A DNA stretch of 62,637 nucleotides from an uncultured Spirochaetota bacterium. Its GTDB lineage: Bacteria > Spirochaetota > Spirochaetia > Treponematales > UBA12059. The notes beneath the pieces are model-generated. The model was not told the origin of the DNA and searched no databases. It was given only the letters and a program-made list of their open reading frames with translations. This document shows positions 42,485 to 49,803 of the stretch, piece by piece. The translations under genes were made by a program, and so were the position numbers. Numbering within the stretch: the stretch's first letter is position 1; each line of letters starts with the position of its first letter. The DNA is taken from assembly GCA_937873275.1 (NCBI GenBank), contig CALMRC010000102.1, forward strand, positions 1 through 62,637. The letters run 5' to 3'.

Positions 42485-42937
42485 CTACCGGACGGTCCGC
42501 GTCCGGGGCCGGCCGACCAGTCCGGAGAGCTCGTCCATATGGGTGCCGATGAAGAGGGCCCCGAAGACCGAGACCGCCAGGCCGAACACCAGGACGAAGG
42601 GAAGCATCCAGCGGTTCCCGTACTCCGTGATCACCAGGGAAAAGACCTTCTGGGCGGGGACCAGGACCACCGAGGACGCCAGGACCAGTCCCGTGAGGAT
42701 CCAGTCCCGAAGGGAGACCGAACGTCGGGGACGGGGCAGGAAGGGCAGGAGGGCCAGGACCCGGGAGGCGATGTCCGGCTCGGGGCCCGGCCGGCGGTAG
42801 AGCTCCAGGGCCCGGCGGCGCAGTTCCACCCGGGCGGCGCAGCGGGGACACCGGGCCAGGTGCAGGGCCAGGGACGGGGAGAGCTTGGCCCCCTCCTCCG
42901 CGCGGTCGTACCGTTCCTCGAACACCTCGCACTTCAT
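42485..42937 (-). CDS. Zinc-finger (HC2-type) membrane anti-sigma factor
   Basis: Likely holds the neighbouring ECF sigma factor inactive at the membrane. The 150 residues start with a cytoplasmic anti-sigma domain carrying the zinc-binding H-x3-C-x2-C pattern in LALHLARCPRCAARVELR (about 24-41), plus an early Cys (MKC). Two hydrophobic spans follow (about 78-96 and 108-130), then a short basic tail. The start overlaps the sigma factor stop by 4 bases (ATGA), the usual coupled arrangement of sigma and anti-sigma genes. The signal that releases the sigma factor is unknown. Confidence 0.82.
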   Translation of the reverse strand: MKCEVFEERYDRAEEGAKLSPSLALHLARCPRCAARVELRRRALELYRRPGPEPDIASRVLALLPFLPRPRRSVSLRDWILTGLVLASSVVLVPAQKVFSLVITEYGNRWMLPFVLVFGLAVSVFGALFIGTHMDELSGLVGRPRTRTVR

Positions 42938-43488
42938 CCGTCCACCTCCGGGGCGCCCAGCGCCCTGCGCAGCTCCCGCTTGGCGCGGAAGACGTGCGAC
43001 TTGATCGTGTTGACGGGGAACCCGGTGGTCTCGCTGATCTCCCCGTACTTCATGCCCAGGTAGAAGTACATGTCCAGGCAGACGGCGTACTTCTGGGGCA
43101 GTTCCTCCATGGCCTTCCGGAGGGCCGCGGCCGTCTCCTCCCGGATGTGCCGATCCTCCGGGTCCAGTTCCCGGGTGTCCACCGGATCGACCTCCAGGGG
43201 ATCGTACCGGGGTTTGCGCCGCGCCTCGTTGATGGCCGCGTTGTAGGCGATCCGGGTCAGCCAGGTGGAGAACTTGGCCGCCCCCCGGAAGGAGGCCAGG
43301 GCCGTATAGGCCTTGATCATCACATCCTGGGCGAAGTCCGCCGCGTCCTCGGCGTTCCGGAAGAATCCGTAGCCGATTCGCAGGACCCGGCGCTGGTGCC
43401 TTCGGATCAGCTCCCCGAAGGCGGCCGGCTCGCCGTCCAGGACCTTGGCCACCAGGACCTCGTCCGGAACGCCCGGTGCCTCCGTCAT
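42934..43488 (-). CDS. ECF (RpoE-type) RNA polymerase sigma factor
   Basis: Alternative sigma factor of 184 residues. Region 2 is seen in FGELIRRHQRRVLRIGYGFF and DAADFAQDVMIKAYTALASF with the region 2.4 stretch FSTWLTRIAYNAAINEARRK (about 72-91). After a linker, region 4 shows LPQKYAVCLDMYFYLGMKYG and the helix-turn-helix SETTGFPVNTIKSHVFRAKR. The ATG at 43488 overlaps the upstream membrane-protein stop by 4 bases, and its own stop overlaps the anti-sigma start. All three genes therefore form one coupled operon. The target promoter sequence is not identifiable here. Confidence 0.93.
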   Translation of the reverse strand: MTEAPGVPDEVLVAKVLDGEPAAFGELIRRHQRRVLRIGYGFFRNAEDAADFAQDVMIKAYTALASFRGAAKFSTWLTRIAYNAAINEARRKPRYDPLEVDPVDTRELDPEDRHIREETAAALRKAMEELPQKYAVCLDMYFYLGMKYGEISETTGFPVNTIKSHVFRAKRELRRALGAPEVDG

Positions 43489-43823
43489 CTCCTTCCGCGG
43501 GCGGCCCGGAAGCCGTAGAAGGCCAGGAAGGATATCCCGATCGCCAGGGGGATGGCCCCGCCCAGGATCTCGTACCCCAGGCCGTTCATCAGGGCCAGGA
43601 CGGCGGTCAGGGCGGCCCCGACCCCGGCCAGGAGGAGCCCCGCCAGGAGGCAGAAGGTGTCCAGGTCGAAGACGGGCCGCTGGTACTGGCCGCGTTCGAT
43701 CAGGACCGCCTTCTCCTTGTGGTTCCACAGGAGATAGAAGAAGATCACGACCGCGCCCGCCACGATTCCCACGATGGGGATGACGGAGACGATGATCTGG
43801 GAAGCCGCGGGAAGGTTCGTCAC
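43485..43823 (-). CDS. Small membrane protein of the ECF sigma operon
   Basis: A 112-residue protein with three hydrophobic spans (about 10-32, 57-80, 85-105) and a polar loop containing WNHKEKAVLIERGQY. It resembles the small DUF6249-type membrane proteins often encoded beside sigma factors, but I am not certain of the family. The start is GTG with GAGGTG upstream. It is the first gene of the three-gene operon and overlaps the sigma factor gene by 4 bases, so it may act as part of the signal-sensing complex; this is inference. Confidence 0.7.
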   Translation of the reverse strand: MTNLPAASQIIVSVIPIVGIVAGAVVIFFYLLWNHKEKAVLIERGQYQRPVFDLDTFCLLAGLLLAGVGAALTAVLALMNGLGYEILGGAIPLAIGISFLAFYGFRAARGRR

Positions 43824-43971
43824 GGTTGCACCTCGGGTTCCGGGAATTCGCGGGGCCGGCCGTCCCCCCGGGGGACCGATCGGAACCGCACTGTATTGGA
43901 CGCGAACGGGCCGATCCGGTTGCGTCTTCCCCCGGGAGCTCGACCTCGGGCGTCCGCTCCCGGGGCGGGCG

Positions 43972-44328
43972 TCAATCCAGGGTCCGGGTGGCGATGACGG
44001 GGATGCCCGTGCCCAGGGCGTCGGGCACCAGGACGTCCCCCCGCCGGACCGGGAGGCGTACCTCCAGGGAATAGAGAAGGCGGATCAGGTCCCCCGCCTT
44101 TTCCTTCGGGAAGGGCGCGGCGGTGCGCACGGGAACCCGGCAGCGGTCCTCGGGGAGGGCGCGGCAGGTGGCGGTGACCACCCGCTTGGGTGCCAGGAGC
44201 TCCTCCTCCGCGTACCGGGCACCCCGGGTACAGCGGTTGCCGGACACGGACAATCCCCCCGCGGGCAGGCGTTCCACCTCCAGGCGGCAGCCCAGTGGGC
44301 AGGTGATGCAGATCAGCTGTTCGGCCAT
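43972..44328 (-). CDS. DUF1667 protein, small subunit of the GlpA-like oxidoreductase system
   Basis: A 118-residue protein with an N-terminal cysteine motif, C-x2-C-x3-C (ICITCPLGCRL, about 6-16), and another cysteine at about 33 (GNRCTRG), suggesting an iron-sulfur or zinc site. The C-terminal half is a small beta domain with VLVPDALGTGIPVIATRTL. The DUF1667 family is regularly encoded after a GlpA-like and an FAD-dependent oxidoreductase gene, exactly as here (11 bases after the oxidoreductase). It probably forms a complex with them. Function in electron transfer is inference. Confidence 0.88.
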   Translation of the reverse strand: MAEQLICITCPLGCRLEVERLPAGGLSVSGNRCTRGARYAEEELLAPKRVVTATCRALPEDRCRVPVRTAAPFPKEKAGDLIRLLYSLEVRLPVRRGDVLVPDALGTGIPVIATRTLD

Positions 44329-44338
44329 CGTCGCTCCC

Positions 44339-45589
44339 TCAAAGTATGGCGATCTCGAGCACGGAATCCGGCCCGGCGCCCGCCAAGTCCTTGGGGTCCA
44401 GGGTCACGGAGATCATCTCCGAGGGCTGGATGTGGGCTTTCTTCCGGCTCTGGACCACCCGGTTGTCCAGGCGAACCTCCAGGACCGCGTCGTTCTTCAC
44501 GATCAGGGTCCGCAGGTAGAGCTTGTTCGGGGACTCCGGACCGACCCGGCAGGGGGCGGTGTACCGGACGTTCGGGCCCGCCTTGACCCGGAGTTCCCGG
44601 CCCGGGCCCTCCCCCCGGATCCACCGGGCGCAGGCCGCCCCGGCGCGCCGGGCTTCCTCGGCCACGTAGTCCACCAGGTCGTGGACGTGCAGGACGTTTC
44701 CCGCCGCGAAGATCCCCGGAACGTTGGTCATCATCCGGGAGTCCGTCCAGGGTCCGTTGGTCATGGGATTGAGCTCCACGCCCATCTTCTTGGACAGCTC
44801 GTTCTCCGGCACGAGCCCCACGGACAAGAGGACCGTGTCGCAGGGGATCCGGAAGGCCTTCTCGAAGCGCACCGCGCCGTCCTCGATGGGGGCGATCTCC
44901 ACGGACTCGACCCGGTCCCCCCCGAAGATCCCCGTGGTCAAGTGGGAGAGGTACAGGGGGATGTCGAAGTCGTGGAGGCACTGGACGATGTTTCGGGTGA
45001 GGCCCGAGGGGTAGGGCAGGATCTCCACGACCCCGTGGACCTTGGCCCCCGCCCAGCTCATGCGCCGGGCCATGATGAGGCCGATGTCCCCGGACCCGAT
45101 GATCACCGCGTCCTTCCCGGGCAGGTAGCCCTCCATGTTCACCAGGCGCTGGGCCAGCCCCGCGGTGTAGACCCCCGCCGGCCGGGCGCCGGGTATGCGG
45201 ATGTTGCCCCGGTTGCGTTCCCGGCAGCCCATGGCCAGGACCACGGCCCGGACGGAGACTCGGAGGATCCCGTGTTCGGCGGAGTACCCGAAGAGGACCT
45301 TCCGGTCCCCCGCGTCCTCCACGTCCATGACCGTGACTCCGAGGTACGCGTCCGCCCCGGAGGCCCGGAAGCGCTCCTCCATCCGTTCCGCGAACTCCGG
45401 GCCGGAGAGCTCCTCGTCGAACTCGATGAGTCCGAAGCCGTTGTGCACGCACTGGAGGAGGATGCCCCCCAGGTGGTCCTCCCGCTCCAGGATCACGCAG
45501 GAAAGCCCCGCCGCGCGGATCTCCAGGGCCGCGGCCATGCCCGCCGCCCCCCCGCCGATCACGGCGGCGTCGTAGGACAATTCTCTCAT
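44339..45589 (-). CDS. FAD/NAD(P)-dependent oxidoreductase
   Basis: Pyridine nucleotide-disulfide-type flavoprotein of 416 residues, without the redox disulfide. It has the FAD motif YDAAVIGGGAAGMAAALEI (about 6-24), a Cys-containing LLQCVHNGFGL, the NAD(P) motif AVIIGSGDIGLIMARRM (about 151-167), and the second FAD motif NVPGIFAAGNVLHVHD (about 280-295). It closely resembles the middle protein of the GlpA-like/FAD oxidoreductase/DUF1667 triad found in anaerobes. The start overlaps the GlpA-like stop by 4 bases. Probably transfers electrons from the GlpA-like subunit to NAD or another acceptor. Confidence 0.9.
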   Translation of the reverse strand: MRELSYDAAVIGGGAAGMAAALEIRAAGLSCVILEREDHLGGILLQCVHNGFGLIEFDEELSGPEFAERMEERFRASGADAYLGVTVMDVEDAGDRKVLFGYSAEHGILRVSVRAVVLAMGCRERNRGNIRIPGARPAGVYTAGLAQRLVNMEGYLPGKDAVIIGSGDIGLIMARRMSWAGAKVHGVVEILPYPSGLTRNIVQCLHDFDIPLYLSHLTTGIFGGDRVESVEIAPIEDGAVRFEKAFRIPCDTVLLSVGLVPENELSKKMGVELNPMTNGPWTDSRMMTNVPGIFAAGNVLHVHDLVDYVAEEARRAGAACARWIRGEGPGRELRVKAGPNVRYTAPCRVGPESPNKLYLRTLIVKNDAVLEVRLDNRVVQSRKKAHIQPSEMISVTLDPKDLAGAGPDSVLEIAIL

Positions 45590-47034
45590 AGGCGCCCCGA
45601 GAGCAGTTCGCTCCCGGCCCCCCGCTTGGTGATCCGGTCCCAGCCCATTCCGGTCTCCCGCATCAGGATCTTGAGGATCTTGTAGGTGCAGAACCCGCCC
45701 TGGCAACGGCCCATCTGGGCCCGGGTGAAGTACTTGATCCCGTCCAGGGTGGTGTGGCCGGCCCGGATGGCCGCCACGATCTCCGCCTCGCTGACCTTCT
45801 CGCAGCGGCAGACGATGTTCCCGTACCCGGGATCCTCCGCCACCAGGGCGTCCGCCCGGTAATGGTCGATGTCGAACATCCGGGGCCGCTCGGGCAGGAC
45901 CGGGTCGTAGCCCGGCCTCTCCACCAGCCGGAGCCCCGACTCCTTGAGGAGGTCCTTGACGTACTCCCCGATGGCGGGACTGGCGGTGAGTCCCGGGGAC
46001 TGGATGCCGGCCACGTGGATGAAGGCGGGCACCTTCCTCGAAGGCTCTATGTAGAAATCCTCCTCCAGGACGGGACGCTGGCCCGCGAAGGAGGTGATCA
46101 CGTCGTTCTCCGAGATCGACGGGATCATGGCCCGCGCGTTGCCCAGTATCATCTCCAGGTGCTCCCGGGTCGTGGCGGTGTCCGTCTTGTCGTCCGTCAT
46201 CTCCGCGGTGGGGCCGATCAGGACGGTCCCCTCCACGGTGGGCACCACGAGCATGCCCTTGGACACCGAGGTGGGCACCGGGAAGACCACCCGGTCCGGC
46301 CGGGCCCGGGTCATCCGGTCCAGGAGGTAGTACTCCCCCTTCCGGGCCCGGATCGTGTACTCCTCCGCGCCGAAGGCCCGGGAAACCTCGTCCGCGAAGA
46401 GGCCCGCGGCGTTCACGACGTACCGCGCCGAAAGGAAGGATCCGTCCGCGGCGCGGATCTTCCAGAGGTCGCCCTCCCTCTCGGCCTTCTCGGCCCGGAA
46501 GGAGGTGCGCACTTCGACCCCGTTCCGCTGGGCGGATTCCACCAGGGAGAAGACGAAGCGGTAGGGCTCCACGATCCCTCCGGCGGGCGCGTACAGGCCG
46601 CCGACGGTGTCCGGGTTCAGCTTGGGCTCCAGTTCCAGCATCCGCTCCCGGGAGCACATCTCGATCCCGATGACCCCGTTCTCCACCCCCTGCCGGTAGA
46701 GCTGGTCCACCACCCGCATCTCGTCCTCGTGGAGGGCGGCCACCACGATCCCGCAGCGCCGGAAGGGGAAGCCCAGCTCCCGGTGGAGCCGGTCGAACAT
46801 CAGGGCGCCCTGGACTTCCAGGCGCGCCTTGAGGTACTTCGAGCCGTGGTGGAAGCCCCCGTGGACGATGCCGGAGTTGGCCTTGGAGGTGCCGAAGGAG
46901 ACGTCCGCCTCCTTGTCCAGGAGGATGACGTCCAGCTCGTACTGGGAGAGTCTGCGGGCTATGTTCGCCCCGCAGACCCCCGCCCCGATGATCGCGACAT
47001 CGAAGATGCCGCCCGCAGCATTCTTGGATCCCAC
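45586..47034 (-). CDS. GlpA/LhgO-like FAD oxidoreductase with C-terminal [2Fe-2S] (BFD-like) domain
   Basis: DAO-family flavoprotein of 482 residues, likely oxidising glycerol 3-phosphate or a 2-hydroxyacid. FAD motif FDVAIIGAGVCGANIARRLS (about 11-30), then KANSGIVHGGFHHGSKYLKA, KGEYYLLD, AGIQSPGLTASPAIGEYV. The C-terminal domain has C-R-C (about 418-420) and C-x4-C (GRCQGGFC, about 453-460), the bacterioferritin-associated-ferredoxin-like cluster found in GlpA. It starts with GTG. With the next two genes it forms a coupled triad. The typical GlpB/GlpC subunits are absent, so quinone-linked anaerobic GlpABC is unlikely; an NAD-linked variant is more probable. Confidence 0.87.
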   Translation of the reverse strand: MGSKNAAGGIFDVAIIGAGVCGANIARRLSQYELDVILLDKEADVSFGTSKANSGIVHGGFHHGSKYLKARLEVQGALMFDRLHRELGFPFRRCGIVVAALHEDEMRVVDQLYRQGVENGVIGIEMCSRERMLELEPKLNPDTVGGLYAPAGGIVEPYRFVFSLVESAQRNGVEVRTSFRAEKAEREGDLWKIRAADGSFLSARYVVNAAGLFADEVSRAFGAEEYTIRARKGEYYLLDRMTRARPDRVVFPVPTSVSKGMLVVPTVEGTVLIGPTAEMTDDKTDTATTREHLEMILGNARAMIPSISENDVITSFAGQRPVLEEDFYIEPSRKVPAFIHVAGIQSPGLTASPAIGEYVKDLLKESGLRLVERPGYDPVLPERPRMFDIDHYRADALVAEDPGYGNIVCRCEKVSEAEIVAAIRAGHTTLDGIKYFTRAQMGRCQGGFCTYKILKILMRETGMGWDRITKRGAGSELLSGRL

Positions 47035-47093
47035 TCGCCTTGCCCCTCGCTTGGATGTTTATCGACGTCCGGCCGGTCGGCCCGGCGCTCTTC

Positions 47094-49631
47094 TCAAGCC
47101 CACCGGACCAGGCCCGGCAGGAAGGGATGCACCAGGGCCGCGTGCTTGGGCAGGATCCGGACCGAATACCCGTGCTGGCCGGTCACCGCGCAGGCGACGG
47201 CCACGTGATAGTTCCATCCCTGCCCCGCCGGGCCCGTCGGGGCCATCTCGGCGCGAAGGGGGTTGATGATCTCCCCCTGGCTGGACATGCCGCCGTGGTA
47301 GAGCTCCACGGCCACGTCCGCCGGAGCCAGACCCGCGAGCTCCACCCGTGCGGTCACGTTGACCGTGTCCCCCCGCTCCATGATGGGCTGGGCGTCGGTC
47401 TGGATGTCCAGGACCGCCACCCGGGGCCATTCCCGGCGCGCCTTTTCCAGGTAGGCCGCGACATCCTTGGCGGGGGCGAATTCCTTTTCCGCCATGGAGC
47501 GGTAGTTGTCCAGTGCGGGGAAGTAGTATTTGTCCGCGTACTCCATGAGCATCCGGTGGCAGGAGAACTTCTTGCCCACCTGCCGCATGGAGGCCTTCAT
47601 GGATCGGATCCACTCCCGGGGAAGGTTGTCCCGCCCCCGGGTGTAGAACATCGGGACGATCTCCCGTTCCAGAAGGTCGAAGAGGGCCTTGCTCTCCACC
47701 TCGTTCTGGAGTTCGTCGTCCCGGTATTCCTCTCCCCGGCCGATGGCCCAGCCGATCCCGGGCTCGTAACCCTCGTCCCACCACCCGTCCAGGACGGAGC
47801 AGTTGAGCACTCCGTTCATCCCGGCCTTCATGCCGCTGGTGCCCGAGGCCTCCAGGGGGCGCTTGGGGGTGTTGAGCCAGAGGTCCGAGCCGGAGGTCAT
47901 GTACCGGGCCATGGTCATATCGTAGTCCTCCAGGAAGACCATGCGGCTCTGTACGTCCTCCCTGCGGGAGAAATGGACCAGCTCCTTGATGAGCTCCTTG
48001 CCGGGCAGGTCGTGGGGGTGGGCCTTCCCGGCGAAGATGAGCTGGATGGGCCGGTCCTTGTCCTGGAGCAGGCGGATCAGCCGGTCCGGATCCCGCAGTA
48101 GGAGGTTCCCGCGTTTGTAGGTCGCGAACCTGCGGGCGAAGCTGATGGTCAGGATGGAGGGGGAGAGGGCGTCCTCGGCGTGGAAGAGGCGGCTCTCGGA
48201 AACCCCGGACCTCTGCATCTGCCTCCGGATCCGGTCCCGGGCGAAGACCACAAGCCGCTCCCGGCGGCGCTCGTGGGTCCGCCAGAGTTCCTCGTCGGAC
48301 ACCCGGTCGATCCGGTCGAAGATGTCCAGGTCCGTGGGCTCGTCGTAGAACCGGGGCCCGAAGTACCGGTCCAGGAGTTCCAGCATGTTGTTGGAGATCC
48401 AGGTCCGGGGGTGGACGCCGTTCGTGACGTGCCCAATGGGGACCTCCTCGACGGAGAGCCCGTTCCAGATCCCCTTCCACATCTGCCGGGAGACCTTGCC
48501 GTGGAGGGCCGCCACCCCGTTGGCGTAGGCGGAGACCTTGAGGGCGAAGACGGTCATGCAGAAGGGTTCGGAGTCGTCCTCCGGCCGCTCCCGTCCCAGG
48601 GACAGGAATTCCTTCCAGTCCATCTTGAGCTCGTGGCAGAGGCTCCGGAAGTACTTCTCCATGAGGTCGATGCCGAAGCGCTCGTTCCCCGCGGGCACGG
48701 GAGTGTGGGTGGTGAAGATGTTCGTGGGCCAGAGGACCTGGAGGGCCTCCTTCCAGGCGAAGCCCTTGGCCTGCATGACCTCCCGCAGGCGCTCCAGGGC
48801 CAGGAAGGCGGAGTGCCCCTCGTTCATGTGGGTGACCGCGGGGTTGATCCCCAGGGCCCGCAGGGCCCGGATTCCGCCGATGCCCAGGAGGATCTCCTGG
48901 CGGATGCGCATCTCCTTGTCCCCGCCGTAGAGGGTGGCGGTGATGACCCGGTCCTCCGGCGCGTTCTCGTCGATGTTCGTGTCCAGGAGGTAGAGCGAGG
49001 CTCGGCCCACCTTGACCTCCCAGACCTGGGCGGTCACGACCCGGCCGGCGTTGTCCACGGAGATCTTCACCGGGGAGCCGTCGGGCTTCTTGCACCGGTT
49101 GACCGGCATGTTGTACCAGTCGTTCTCGGGGTATTCCTCCTGCTGGTAGCCGTCGGGGTTGAGGTACTGCTTGAAATAGCCCTGCCGGTACAGAAGACCC
49201 ACGCCGACCAGGGGCAGGCCCAGGTCGGAGCTGGTCTTGATGTGGTCCCCCGAGAGGATCCCCAAGCCCCCGGAATAGGTCGGCAGGGAGATGTCCAGGC
49301 CGTACTCCATGGAGAAATAGGCCACCCGGTCCTCGTAGCTCCCCTTGTACCAGGTCTCGCCGTCCCGGTACCGGGTGAAGCGCTGGTATACGTCCCCCAG
49401 GGCCGCCAGGTAAGAATCGTCCTGGGCCACCTGCTCGTACCGCTCCTGGGAAACCATGCCCAGCATCTTGGCCGGGTTCTGGCGGCTCTGGAGCCAGATG
49501 TCGTAGTCCAGCCGGATGAAGAGCATGACGGCGTCGAAATTCCAGGAAAGCCACAGGTTGTGGGCCAGCTCTTCCAGGGGCAGGAGGGGCTCGGGGATTT
49601 TCGGCTTGACGGTGTGGGCGATGATCCGCAT
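47094..49631 (-). CDS. glgP: Alpha-glucan (glycogen/maltodextrin) phosphorylase, DUF3417-containing type
   Basis: Releases glucose 1-phosphate from alpha-1,4-glucans; 845 residues, standard for the alpha-glucan family phosphorylases that carry an N-terminal DUF3417 domain (LPLEELAHNLWLSWNFDA at about 17-34) rather than the E. coli GlgP type. Visible blocks include YFSMEYGLD, GGLGILSGDHIKTSSDLG, VTHMNEGHSAFLALER, FTTHTPVPAGNE and SGTSGMKAGMNG (about residue 597), which contains the Lys that binds pyridoxal phosphate. The gene stands alone. A degenerate palindromic repeat lies about 100 bases upstream. It implies glycogen storage or maltodextrin use. Confidence 0.95.
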   Translation of the reverse strand: MRIIAHTVKPKIPEPLLPLEELAHNLWLSWNFDAVMLFIRLDYDIWLQSRQNPAKMLGMVSQERYEQVAQDDSYLAALGDVYQRFTRYRDGETWYKGSYEDRVAYFSMEYGLDISLPTYSGGLGILSGDHIKTSSDLGLPLVGVGLLYRQGYFKQYLNPDGYQQEEYPENDWYNMPVNRCKKPDGSPVKISVDNAGRVVTAQVWEVKVGRASLYLLDTNIDENAPEDRVITATLYGGDKEMRIRQEILLGIGGIRALRALGINPAVTHMNEGHSAFLALERLREVMQAKGFAWKEALQVLWPTNIFTTHTPVPAGNERFGIDLMEKYFRSLCHELKMDWKEFLSLGRERPEDDSEPFCMTVFALKVSAYANGVAALHGKVSRQMWKGIWNGLSVEEVPIGHVTNGVHPRTWISNNMLELLDRYFGPRFYDEPTDLDIFDRIDRVSDEELWRTHERRRERLVVFARDRIRRQMQRSGVSESRLFHAEDALSPSILTISFARRFATYKRGNLLLRDPDRLIRLLQDKDRPIQLIFAGKAHPHDLPGKELIKELVHFSRREDVQSRMVFLEDYDMTMARYMTSGSDLWLNTPKRPLEASGTSGMKAGMNGVLNCSVLDGWWDEGYEPGIGWAIGRGEEYRDDELQNEVESKALFDLLEREIVPMFYTRGRDNLPREWIRSMKASMRQVGKKFSCHRMLMEYADKYYFPALDNYRSMAEKEFAPAKDVAAYLEKARREWPRVAVLDIQTDAQPIMERGDTVNVTARVELAGLAPADVAVELYHGGMSSQGEIINPLRAEMAPTGPAGQGWNYHVAVACAVTGQHGYSVRILPKHAALVHPFLPGLVRWA

Positions 49632-49732
49632 GGGGGGACTCCTAGCGGCGGGGGAGGGGGATATCCGCCGGGCGGAAGGCCCCCGCCGCTGAGGATAAGC
49701 CTAGTCGAGGGGGGTCCGGGGTGTCAAGAAAC

Positions 49733-49773
49733 CCGGGGTGTCCGGTACGTCGGTTACTTGTTGGACACCCCGG
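49733..49773. repeat. Dispersed palindrome, diverged copy 2
   Basis: CCGGGGTGTCC (49733-49743) and GGACACCCCGG (49763-49773) pair perfectly around a 19-base loop. The arms and loop (GGTGTCCGGTACGT ... ACTTGTTGGACACC) align with the element at 6737-6773 (GTGTCCAATACGT ... AACGTATTGGACAC). It lies between the phosphorylase and helicase-like genes, both on the minus strand. Confidence 0.6.
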
Positions 49774-49803
49774 CGACGAAGTTTCGCTTTGTCGACTCAC
49801 CGC

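Noticed and set aside
43824-43971. An ECF-type autoregulated promoter (GGAACC -35) before the sigma operon
   Set aside because: GGAACC and GGTTCC strings occur, but none has a convincing -10 partner at the expected spacing, so I do not list a promoter.
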